DNA from: Ramlibacter alkalitolerans
GTDB lineage: Bacteria > Pseudomonadota > Gammaproteobacteria > Burkholderiales > Burkholderiaceae_C
Length of the DNA stretch: 64,000 nt
Direction of reading: 5' to 3'
Assembly (NCBI RefSeq): GCF_016722765.1
Contig: NZ_JAEQND010000001.1
Coordinates: forward strand, 310,001-374,000
Shown: one piece after another, positions 43,517 to 50,860 of the stretch
Position numbering within the stretch: the stretch's first letter is position 1
Layout of the letters: every line of letters starts with the position of its first letter
Made by a program: the position numbers and the translations under genes
The notes under the pieces: model-generated
Database searches by the model: none
The model's input: only the letters and a program-made list of their open reading frames with translations
What the model was told of the DNA's origin: nothing

Positions 43517-44311
43517 ATGGCTTATGCACGTAACCTTGCTTTCACGATCCTCGCCTGCTGCCTGAGCGCCGCGTTCGCCCAGAACACGCCCCCGGCGGCG
43601 GCCGCGAAACCCGCCTCCGCGCCGGCGGCGAACGCCGCCCCGGCACCCGCTGCCGGGCCGCGCCCGACCGAAAACACCGCCGAACTCGACGAGGTCTCGC
43701 GCCTGATGCGCGCCGGCAAGCTGCAGGAAGCCCTGGTGCTGGCCGACGCGGTGGTGCAATCGTACGAGGACCGCTATCGCCGCGGGAAGGTGCAGGTGTT
43801 CGCCTCGCGCAGCCCCGCGGAAGCGCAGGCCTACCTCAATGAAGTCGGCCGCAAGCCCTCGCAGGGCAAGGAAGCCACGGAGGCCGGCGTGTACCCGTCC
43901 ACCTGGGGCGATGCCTATTACCTCAAGAGTTTCATCCTGACCGAGATGAAGCGCTACCCCGAGTCGAGGAAGTCGATCGAGGCGGCCGTGGCGCTGGCGC
44001 CGCACAACGCCGCCTACCGCGCGGAGCTCGGGCAGCTGCTGTTGAAGGAGAAGAACTTCGACGGCGCCGTCAAGGAATTCAAGCGCGCCGAGACGGACGC
44101 GCGCGACTTCTCGCCGAGCACGGTGCGCAATCGCGAGCTGGCGCGCGCGCTGCGCGGCCAGGCCTTCGTGATGGTGGAGAAGAAGGATCTCGACGGCGCC
44201 GAGAAGACCTACAACGAATGCCTGAAGCTCGACCCGAACGACCCCGTCGCCAAGGCGGAACTGCGCTACATCGCGCAGAAGCGCACGCAGCAGTCCGGCT
44301 CGGGCAAGTGA
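43517..44311 (+). CDS. Exported TPR protein
   Basis: A 264-residue protein with a signal peptide (LAFTILACCLSAAFAQ, cleaved near 21) and an Ala/Pro-rich linker (about 22-55). At least three tetratricopeptide-like helix pairs follow: LMRAGKLQEALVLADAVV, PHNAAYRAELGQLLLKEKNFDGAVKEFKRAE and KKDLDGAEKTYNECLKLDPNDPVAKAELRYI. It is probably a periplasmic scaffold for protein contacts. The ATG at 43517 follows an AGGGAGAC ribosome-binding site. It diverges from the DGPF gene across 163 bases, so the two may share control; that link is only positional. Confidence 0.75.
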   Translation: MAYARNLAFTILACCLSAAFAQNTPPAAAAKPASAPAANAAPAPAAGPRPTENTAELDEVSRLMRAGKLQEALVLADAVVQSYEDRYRRGKVQVFASRSPAEAQAYLNEVGRKPSQGKEATEAGVYPSTWGDAYYLKSFILTEMKRYPESRKSIEAAVALAPHNAAYRAELGQLLLKEKNFDGAVKEFKRAETDARDFSPSTVRNRELARALRGQAFVMVEKKDLDGAEKTYNECLKLDPNDPVAKAELRYIAQKRTQQSGSGK

Positions 44312-44321
44312 TCCTGGCGGT

Positions 44322-44675
44322 CTACAGGTAGCAGGGGGCCGTTTCCCGCACTTCCACCGTCGCCCATTCGGCGGCGGGGCAGCGGCGGGCGATGGCCACC
44401 GCCTCCTCGCGGCTGGCGCAATCCAGCAGGAAGAAGCCGCCGATCATCTCCTTGGCTTCCGCGAACGGGCCGTCCAGCACCTGCGACTGCCCGCCGCGCA
44501 CCCGCACGCGGGCGGCCTTCTGCTGCGAGGCGAGCGATTCCACCGCGAGCAGCTTGTCCTGCTTGCGCAGGGAGTCGGCGAAATCGAGCATGCGCTGGAA
44601 CACCGCCTCGCCCTCCGCACGGGTGCGCGTGCCGCGCTGGGCGGGATCTTCGAGAATCACGAGCATGTAAGCCAT
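44322..44675 (-). CDS. DGPF/YCII-related protein, second copy
   Basis: A 117-residue YCII-superfamily protein carrying the DGPF motif (VLDGPFAEAKEMIGGFFLLD) and the family start MAYMLVILEDPAQRGTRT. It is only moderately similar to the DGPF protein encoded at 42931-43353. It lies at the 3' end of the cytochrome oxidase operon, 32 bases beyond the ctaG stop, and converges on the TPR gene. No TGTCGA-type promoter is visible upstream, so it may be read from the oxidase operon. Confidence 0.85.
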   Translation of the reverse strand: MAYMLVILEDPAQRGTRTRAEGEAVFQRMLDFADSLRKQDKLLAVESLASQQKAARVRVRGGQSQVLDGPFAEAKEMIGGFFLLDCASREEAVAIARRCPAAEWATVEVRETAPCYL

Positions 44676-44707
44676 GCGCCCCATGATAGGGGCGCGCCAC
44701 GGCCGCG

Positions 44708-45586
44708 TCACGCGCGCACGCGGGTGAGCATGCGACCCAGCACCCACAGCGCCGCGACCACGTACACCAGGCCCGCCGGCACCCACATCACCAGGCCACC
44801 GAGCTGCTGGTCCTGCGCCGGATCGAGCCCCAGCGCGAGCGTGCTCGCCACGTAGGGCGCGTACCAGGGCTGCGGCGCCAGGCTGAGCAAGGCTCCCAGC
44901 GCACCGGTGTGCATCATGGTGGCGAAGAGCGATGCGGCGGCGTGGCCGGGACCGTAGCGCCCGCGCGGATCGTGCCCCAGCACCGACCACCAGAAGAACA
45001 GCGCGGTGCCCAGGAAGGACACGTGCTGCGCGACGTGCCAGCCCTCGTGCGCCAGCGCCGCGTCGAAGGCCGCCGGCAGGTGCCACGCCCACAGCGCGAT
45101 CGCATGCAGCGCGAAGGCGCCCAGCGGATCGCTCAGCGCCGACCAGGCCGCCGACCAGCCGCGGCGCGCGAACAGGCTCCCCACCCTGCGCCGCTGCGCC
45201 GGCGACAGCGCCCAGGCCCAGGTGGCGAGCGGGCGACCCAGCACCAGCAAGGGCGCCGCCAGCACCATGAGGAGTTCATGCTGCACCATGTGCATCGAGA
45301 ACAGGTGGCCGCCGGCGGCATCGATCGGCGAGACCAGCGCGGCGAGCAGCGTGAACCAGCCGAGCGCGAAGCAGCCGGCCTGGTGCATCGCCACGCCACG
45401 GCCCCTGCCCGCGTTGCGCCACAAGCGCCGCAGGCCCACGGCGTAACCGGCCGCCGACAGGGCGAGAAGCGCCAGCACCCAGGGCGCGAAGTCCCAGCGC
45501 CAGGGGCCGGCGGCGGGCGCCGGCTCGGCGACGTGGCCGCGGGCCAGCAGCGGCCAGGCCGCCGCGAACGCGATCAGGGCTCGCAA
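44708..45586 (-). CDS. ctaG: Cytochrome c oxidase assembly factor CtaG (caa3 type)
   Basis: A polytopic membrane protein of 292 residues of the CtaG_Caa3 family, needed for copper insertion in caa3-type oxidases. About seven hydrophobic segments and the conserved His/Met positions HLFSMHMVQHELLMVLAAPLLVLGRP and AALFATMMHTGALGALL-like stretch are visible, plus GWHVAQHVSFLGTALFFWW. The likely start is TTG 45586 (LRALIAFAAAWPLLA), which overlaps the end of the upstream gene by 13 bases; no ATG fits, so the start is uncertain. Confidence 0.8.
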   Translation of the reverse strand: MRALIAFAAAWPLLARGHVAEPAPAAGPWRWDFAPWVLALLALSAAGYAVGLRRLWRNAGRGRGVAMHQAGCFALGWFTLLAALVSPIDAAGGHLFSMHMVQHELLMVLAAPLLVLGRPLATWAWALSPAQRRRVGSLFARRGWSAAWSALSDPLGAFALHAIALWAWHLPAAFDAALAHEGWHVAQHVSFLGTALFFWWSVLGHDPRGRYGPGHAAASLFATMMHTGALGALLSLAPQPWYAPYVASTLALGLDPAQDQQLGGLVMWVPAGLVYVVAALWVLGRMLTRVRA

Positions 45587-45915
45587 GGCGTGAGCACCCA
45601 GGTGGTGAACCACATGGCCAGGATCACCAGCGCCGCGAACGCGCCCACCGCGGTCGCCATGGTGGCAAGGAAGCGGTGGCGGGCGTGGTGTTCGTCGCTG
45701 TCCATCGAGCCCGGCTCGGGGCGGTGCAGGGAGGACTCGCCGAAGGCCAGCACCGCGAGCACCACCACCACCGCCAGCGCCACGGCGGCGAACAGGTGCA
45801 GCTGCAGCCGCGTCTGCGTGCCGCACGACGGCGTGACCATGGCGTACATGACGCTCTGCGTCGTGAGCGCCACCGTCGGCGCCACCACCAGTGCCGCCCA
45901 GCTCTTGATGGTCAT
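45574..45915 (-). CDS. Small two-helix membrane protein of the oxidase operon
   Basis: A 113-residue protein with hydrophobic segments near 8-28, 40-60 and 84-105. It ends in a conserved-looking MWFTTWVLTPCEP. I do not recognise a named family. Its place between coxIII and ctaG, with a four-base overlap to coxIII, corresponds to the small extra subunit found in coxMNOP-type operons of other proteobacteria, so it may be a subunit IV-like component. Confidence 0.6.
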   Translation of the reverse strand: MTIKSWAALVVAPTVALTTQSVMYAMVTPSCGTQTRLQLHLFAAVALAVVVVLAVLAFGESSLHRPEPGSMDSDEHHARHRFLATMATAVGAFAALVILAMWFTTWVLTPCEP

Positions 45916-46526
45916 GGCGCGCGCGCCCCGAAGTAGATGACGAAGTAGATCGGCAGCCAGGCCGCCACGACGAAGTACCAGTAGAACGAGTTCTCGCTCA
46001 CGTCGACGTAGCGCTTGCCGTCCAGCGGGCCGGTGAAGAACAGCACGGTCAGCACGATGGTGTCCAGCAGGTCGGTCACGATGTGCGTGGTGTGCAGCCC
46101 GAGCAGCAGCCACACGACGGAGCCGTAGGCATTGCTGTCCCAGCGCACGTTGAGGGTGGAGAACTCCAGCGCGCGCACGAAGGTGAAGGCGATGCCGAAC
46201 ACCGTGCTCGCCACCAGCCAGATCCGCACGCCGTCCAGGTCCATCTTCTCGGCCGCGCGCTTGGCCAGGTGCGCGGGCAGGAAGCTCACGACCATGATCA
46301 CGGTGTTGATGGTGCCCCAGCGCAGGTCCGGCGGCAGCGAGGTGATCGGCCAGGTCTCCTGGTGGCTGCGCAGGTAGAAGTACGCCATGACGGCCAGCGC
46401 GAACACCGTGCTTTCGATCGCCATCACGCCCAGCGTGCCCCACCACATCAGGCTGCGGTGCGAGAAGACCACGGTGGGCAGTTCCGCCACGTCGAGCGCC
46501 CGCCCCTTGGCGACGGCCTGGTTCAT
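45912..46526 (-). CDS. Cytochrome c oxidase subunit III
   Basis: A subunit III of 204 residues with five membrane helices, the short form found in caa3/coxMNOP-type oxidases. RSLMWWGTLGVMAIESTVFALAVMAYFYLR starts the first helix pair. WLLLGLHTTHIVTDLLDTIVLTVLFF carries the family His-rich core, and NSFYWYFVVAAWLPIYFVIYF ends it. The ATG at 46526 overlaps the coxI stop by four bases. Confidence 0.92.
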   Translation of the reverse strand: MNQAVAKGRALDVAELPTVVFSHRSLMWWGTLGVMAIESTVFALAVMAYFYLRSHQETWPITSLPPDLRWGTINTVIMVVSFLPAHLAKRAAEKMDLDGVRIWLVASTVFGIAFTFVRALEFSTLNVRWDSNAYGSVVWLLLGLHTTHIVTDLLDTIVLTVLFFTGPLDGKRYVDVSENSFYWYFVVAAWLPIYFVIYFGARAP

Positions 46527-48508
46527 GCCTTCTCCGCGACGAGCGCCGGGTCGAGCTTCTCCAGCGCCAGTTCTTCCTCGGCTTCGCGGCGGTTCGGCCA
46601 GAACCACCAGACCAGCGTGATCGTGACCGGGATCACGCCCCACACCACGGCCCACGGCGAGAAGATCGAGCCGATGAACAGCACCGTGGTCGCCACCGCG
46701 GCGAGGAAGGGCGAGGCGCTGGATTCGGGATACATCATGCGGCTGTCCGGCCTGGCGTCGGCGACCGTGGTGCACAGGACTTCGCGCACGTCCGCCGCCA
46801 GGCCGCTGACGTGATCCGGCTGCCCTTCGGGCACGCCCTGCCACACCGGGTCGCGCCCGTACACGACCGGCGTGGCCGGGAAGTTGCACACGCGCGGCGG
46901 CGACTCGGTCGCCCACTCCAGCGTGCCGCCGCCCCAGGGGTCCGCGCCCGCGAGCACGCCGTGCCGCGCGCTGCGCACCGCATTCACCAGCGTGAGGAAG
47001 ATGCCCAGGGCCAGCGTCACGGCACCGAGCGTGGAGACCAGGTTCAAGGTGCCCCAGCCCATTTCCGCCGGATAGGTGTAGACGCGCCGCGGCATCCCGT
47101 TCATCCCGAGCAGGTGCATCGGGAAGAAGGCGACGTTGAAGCCGACGAACATCAGCCAGAAGCTCCAGCGCCCGAGACGCTCGGACATGAGGCGGCCGGT
47201 GAACTTCGGGTACCAGTAGTAGAGCGCCCCGAACAGCGGGAACACCGCGCCCCCGAGCAGCACGTAGTGCAGGTGCGCCACGACGAAGTAGCTGTCGTGG
47301 ACCTGCGAATCGAGCGAGACCGAGGCCAGCATCAGGCCCGTCATGCCGCCGATCACCAGGATCACGAAGAAGGACAGCACGTAGTACAGCGGCACCTTGA
47401 AGTTCAGCCGCCCCGTCCACAGCGTCGCGATCCAGCAGTAGATCTGCACCGCCGTCGGGATGGCGATCAGCATGCTGGCGGCGGTGAAGAAGGTCTTGCC
47501 CAGTTCCGGCACGTTGGTCGCGAACATGTGGTGCACCCACAGCCCGAAGGAGAGGAAGCCGGTGGCGATGATCGACAGCACCATCGCGGTGTAGCCGAAC
47601 ATCGGCCGGCGGGCGAAGGTCGGGATCATCGCGGACATGAAGCCCAGCCCGGGAATGAAGATCAGGTACACCTCGGGGTGGCCGAAGAACCAGAACAGGT
47701 GCTGCCAGAGGAGCACGTCGCCGCCTTCGCCCGGGTTGTAGAAGTGCGTCGCGACCAGCCGGTCCAGGATCAGCAGCGTGCTGGCCAGCGCCACGGCGGG
47801 CATCGCGAACAGGATCATGAAGGCCACCACCAGCATCGCCCACACGTAGAGCGGCATGCGGTTGAGGGTCATGCCCGGCGCGCGCATCTTGAACACCGTG
47901 GAGATGATGATGATCGCGTCCAGCAGGGCCGACACCTCGGTGAAGGTGATCATCTGGGCCCAGAAGTCGTTGCGCTTGCCGGCCCCGTAGGCAGGCCCCG
48001 CCAGCGGGACGTAGGAGAACCAGCCGGCGTCCGGGCCCGAGTTGACGAAGAAGGCCGCGTACAGCATCACGCCGCCGAACAGGAAGATCCAGTACGAGTA
48101 GGCGGTCATGCGCGGGAAGGCGATCGCGCGCGCGCCGATCATCAGCGGCACCAGGTAGATCGCCACCGCCTGCATCACCGGCACGGCGAACAGGAACATC
48201 ATGGTGGACCCATGCATCGTGAAGATCTGGTTGTACAGGTCCGGCCCGACCAGCGTGTTGCCGGGGCGCGAGAGCTGCATGCGCATGGTGGCGGCGAGCA
48301 GGCCGCCCAGCGCGAAGAACACCAGGCAGGTGACGAGGAAGCGCTTGCCTATGACCTTGTGGTTGACGGCGCAGAACCAGCCGAAGAAGCCGGGCGGGTC
48401 CTTCCACGTTTCGTCCAGCAGGCGCGCGACGACCTCGCCGCCGGCCAGGCCGTCCTTGGTCTGGCCCTTGTAGGGATGCGGCTTCTCGCCGAGCGGCCCA
48501 TTCCTCAT
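46523..48508 (-). CDS. Cytochrome c oxidase subunit I with C-terminal extension
   Basis: The catalytic subunit, 661 residues. It has 12 core helices with the heme and CuB ligands: MHGSTMMFLF, WQHLFWFFGHPEVYLIFIPGLGFMS (the His-Pro-Glu-Val-Tyr site), GLWVHHMFATN and HDSYFVVAHLHYVLLGG. Canonical subunit I ends near 530. Here about 130 further residues add a soluble loop (VCNFPATPVVYGRDPVWQG) and two more helices (about 595-640), as in CoxN/caa3 forms. The ATG at 48508 is four bases into the subunit II stop overlap. Confidence 0.95.
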   Translation of the reverse strand: MRNGPLGEKPHPYKGQTKDGLAGGEVVARLLDETWKDPPGFFGWFCAVNHKVIGKRFLVTCLVFFALGGLLAATMRMQLSRPGNTLVGPDLYNQIFTMHGSTMMFLFAVPVMQAVAIYLVPLMIGARAIAFPRMTAYSYWIFLFGGVMLYAAFFVNSGPDAGWFSYVPLAGPAYGAGKRNDFWAQMITFTEVSALLDAIIIISTVFKMRAPGMTLNRMPLYVWAMLVVAFMILFAMPAVALASTLLILDRLVATHFYNPGEGGDVLLWQHLFWFFGHPEVYLIFIPGLGFMSAMIPTFARRPMFGYTAMVLSIIATGFLSFGLWVHHMFATNVPELGKTFFTAASMLIAIPTAVQIYCWIATLWTGRLNFKVPLYYVLSFFVILVIGGMTGLMLASVSLDSQVHDSYFVVAHLHYVLLGGAVFPLFGALYYWYPKFTGRLMSERLGRWSFWLMFVGFNVAFFPMHLLGMNGMPRRVYTYPAEMGWGTLNLVSTLGAVTLALGIFLTLVNAVRSARHGVLAGADPWGGGTLEWATESPPRVCNFPATPVVYGRDPVWQGVPEGQPDHVSGLAADVREVLCTTVADARPDSRMMYPESSASPFLAAVATTVLFIGSIFSPWAVVWGVIPVTITLVWWFWPNRREAEEELALEKLDPALVAEKA

Positions 48509-49473
48509 CGAAGCGTTCCCAGGTACGTGACGATCGCGGCGAGGTCCTCGCCGGACATGGGGTTGGCGGGCATGTTGACGCCCGGCTTGTGCCGGTGCGG
48601 ATCGGCGATCCAGCTGGCCAGGTTGCCGGCGTCGTTGGGCAGCGTGCCCGCGGCGATGGTGCGCCGGCTCGCCAGGTGCGTCAGGTCGGGCGCCCTTTTG
48701 CCCTGGGCCAGCGTCCCCTGGATGGTGTGGCACATGGCGCAGCTCACCGACTGGAACAGCTGCTTGCCGCGCTGCGCGCGGGCATCGGCGGGCTCGATGG
48801 CCGTCGCCAGCTGCTGCCGGCGCCAGCGCTCGTAATCCTCCGGTGCCTGCGCATGCACCTCGAAACCCATGAACGCATGCTGGAAGCCGCAGAACTCGGC
48901 GCACTGGCCGCGATAGATGCCGGGCCGGTCGGCGCGGAACGAAAGGGTGGCGGTGCGGCCCGGGATCAGGTCGCGCTTGCCGGCGAGGCTCGGGATCCAC
49001 AGGCTGTGGATCACGTCGTCGGCATTGAGCTGCATGACGACCGGCCGGCCGACGGGCACGTGGATCTCGTTGGCCGTCTCGAAGGTCTCGGACACCGGGC
49101 CACTGAGGTACTTCACCGACCACCACCACTGGTGTCCCGTCACCTGGATGTTCACCGCATCCTGCAGCGGCAGGCGCGCCAGCGCGCGGTCGGTGAACAC
49201 GCTCGCCCCCAGCAGCACCAGCAGGCCGAGGATCGTGACGGCGACGGCGATGGACACGGGGCGGCTCAGGCGCGGCTCGGGGACGTTGACGGCGCCCAGG
49301 TCCGGCGGCTCGGGCGCATCGATCCGGGGCGCGCGCCGCAGCGCCAGCAGGAGGCCGGCCAGCACGGCAACGAACACGATGGCGCAGATCGCCAGGAAGA
49401 TGTTCCACAGCGTCGCGATGTGGTCCGCCTGCGGGCCCCAGGCGCTCAGCATGTCGTGCACGCCCGGGTTCAT
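48505..49473 (-). CDS. Cytochrome c oxidase subunit II with fused cytochrome c (caa3 type)
   Basis: A subunit II of 322 residues. Two membrane helices (about 18-42 and 72-92) lead to the cupredoxin domain with the CuA ligands His in DVIHSLWIP and CAEFCGFQHAFM. Residues 225-322 are a fused class I cytochrome c with heme motif CAMCH and axial Met in GVNMPANPMSGEDL. This identifies a caa3-like enzyme that accepts electrons directly from cytochrome c or quinol-side donors. The ATG at 49473 overlaps the upstream cytochrome gene by four bases. Confidence 0.95.
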   Translation of the reverse strand: MNPGVHDMLSAWGPQADHIATLWNIFLAICAIVFVAVLAGLLLALRRAPRIDAPEPPDLGAVNVPEPRLSRPVSIAVAVTILGLLVLLGASVFTDRALARLPLQDAVNIQVTGHQWWWSVKYLSGPVSETFETANEIHVPVGRPVVMQLNADDVIHSLWIPSLAGKRDLIPGRTATLSFRADRPGIYRGQCAEFCGFQHAFMGFEVHAQAPEDYERWRRQQLATAIEPADARAQRGKQLFQSVSCAMCHTIQGTLAQGKRAPDLTHLASRRTIAAGTLPNDAGNLASWIADPHRHKPGVNMPANPMSGEDLAAIVTYLGTLR

Positions 49474-50045
49474 CTCGGCTCCAGCGCCAGTTCGGACTCC
49501 GACACCCCCTTCTGCACCGCCGGCTGCGGCGAGCGGAAGTTCTCCGGCTTGCCCGGATAGAGGGAGTCGCCGCGCGAGGGCGCCACGTCGGTGCGCACGG
49601 CGCCGCCCATGGAGCGGACGTAGGCGACGATCTTCCAGACCTGGTCGTCGGGGATGTGGCCGCCGAACGAAGGCATGCCGTTGGCGCGGCCCTGCATGAT
49701 CGTGTTGAAGATGCTCTGCGGGTCGCTGCCGTAGGTCCACTGGCTGTCCATCAGCGGCGGTCCGATCGCGCCGCCGCCGTTGGCGTGGCAGCCCGAGCAG
49801 TTGTACCAGTGGTACAGGCGCTTGCCTTCGCTGATCGCGTAGGCGTTGTCGTCGTACATGCTGATGTTCTTGTCCGCCAGCCTCACCATGCCGCCCAGCG
49901 CCACCGCCGGCTGGTTGCTGCTGCGGCGCGGTGCCGTCTCGCCGCCGGTGGCGTTCTGGATTTCCGCGCGGAAGTGCCGCTCCTCCCGCTCGCAGCCGGC
50001 CAGCGCGGCCGCAGCGATCAGCAGGCAGGCGACGCCGGATCTCAT
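49470..50045 (-). CDS. Lipoprotein c-type cytochrome
   Basis: A mono-heme cytochrome c of 191 residues with lipoprotein signal (LLIAAAALAGC, lipid Cys near 17). Heme motif CSGCH (about 83-87) is followed by ANGGGAIGPPLMDSQW, and the axial Met lies in NGMPSFGGHIPDDQVWKIVAYVRSMGG. It sits between the XoxJ-like and oxidase genes, with four-base overlaps both ways. It is therefore the natural carrier between the alcohol dehydrogenase and the oxidase (a XoxG-like role); that is inference from position. Confidence 0.9.
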   Translation of the reverse strand: MRSGVACLLIAAAALAGCEREERHFRAEIQNATGGETAPRRSSNQPAVALGGMVRLADKNISMYDDNAYAISEGKRLYHWYNCSGCHANGGGAIGPPLMDSQWTYGSDPQSIFNTIMQGRANGMPSFGGHIPDDQVWKIVAYVRSMGGAVRTDVAPSRGDSLYPGKPENFRSPQPAVQKGVSESELALEPR

Positions 50046-50860
50046 CGCGCGTCCTCCGGCAGCCGCGGCACGCCGTAGTCGGCCAGGATGCGGTCGATCT
50101 CCGGCTGGCGGCGGGCGATGAAGTCGTCGAGCCGCTCGCGCAGCGCGCGGTCGCCGCGGTGCACGCCCATCGCGATGGCGAACACGAAGGGCTGCTCCTT
50201 CAGCGCGGCCGGCGGAGGCACGTAATGCAGGCGCAGCGGCACGGACGCGTGCTTCGCGTAGAAGCCCGCCTGCGGCCCCCACACGAACGCCGCGTCGAGG
50301 TCGCCGCGTTCCAGCGCGTGCACCATGCGCGCTGCCGCCGGCTGCGCCCCGGGGATCGGATAGCCGACCACCCGGTCGACGGCGCCGGAAAGCGCCAGCG
50401 CATGGCCCGGCGGCGTCGTGGCGAGGTCGTCTCCCACCAGCTGCACGCCCACGCGCCACTCGCGCAGCCGCGGATCGGCGAAGCTGGCGGGCGACGAGAG
50501 ATGCGTCTCGGGCTCGACCAGCACATAGCTGGAACGGTAGTAGGGCCGCGTGTTGAGCGTGCGCTCGAAATCCGCCGGCACGCCGACGATCAGGTCGCAC
50601 AGGCCTGCGCCCATCGTCTTGCGCACGAAGCCGCGCCGGTCCGGCAGCCACGCATATTCGAGCGGCAGGCCGAAGTCGCTGGCCACGAGCCTTGCGATCC
50701 GGTTCTCGAAGCCGCTGCCGTCCTGGTGCGAGTACGGCAGGTTGTCGGGATCGGCGCACACGCGCAGGGCCTGCCGCTGCGGCTGCTGCGGGCGCGGTGC
50801 TTCCTGCGCGGCCGCGGCGCACACCGTGCCGGCGAGCAGCAAGGCGAGCGCGCGCCTCAC
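50042..50860 (-). CDS. XoxJ/MoxJ-like periplasmic protein of PQQ dehydrogenases
   Basis: A periplasmic substrate-binding-type protein of 272 residues. It has a signal peptide (ALALLLAGTVCAAAAQ), then ALRVCADPDNLPYSHQDGSGFENRIARLVASDFGLPLEYAWLP as in type II binding proteins. RRGFVRKTMGAGLCDLIVGVPADFERTLNTRPYYRSSYVLV is characteristic of the quinoprotein-dehydrogenase-associated family. XoxJ is thought to act in maturation of XoxF. GTG 50860 overlaps the stop of the PQQ dehydrogenase gene by four bases. Confidence 0.88.
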   Translation of the reverse strand: MRRALALLLAGTVCAAAAQEAPRPQQPQRQALRVCADPDNLPYSHQDGSGFENRIARLVASDFGLPLEYAWLPDRRGFVRKTMGAGLCDLIVGVPADFERTLNTRPYYRSSYVLVEPETHLSSPASFADPRLREWRVGVQLVGDDLATTPPGHALALSGAVDRVVGYPIPGAQPAAARMVHALERGDLDAAFVWGPQAGFYAKHASVPLRLHYVPPPAALKEQPFVFAIAMGVHRGDRALRERLDDFIARRQPEIDRILADYGVPRLPEDAR

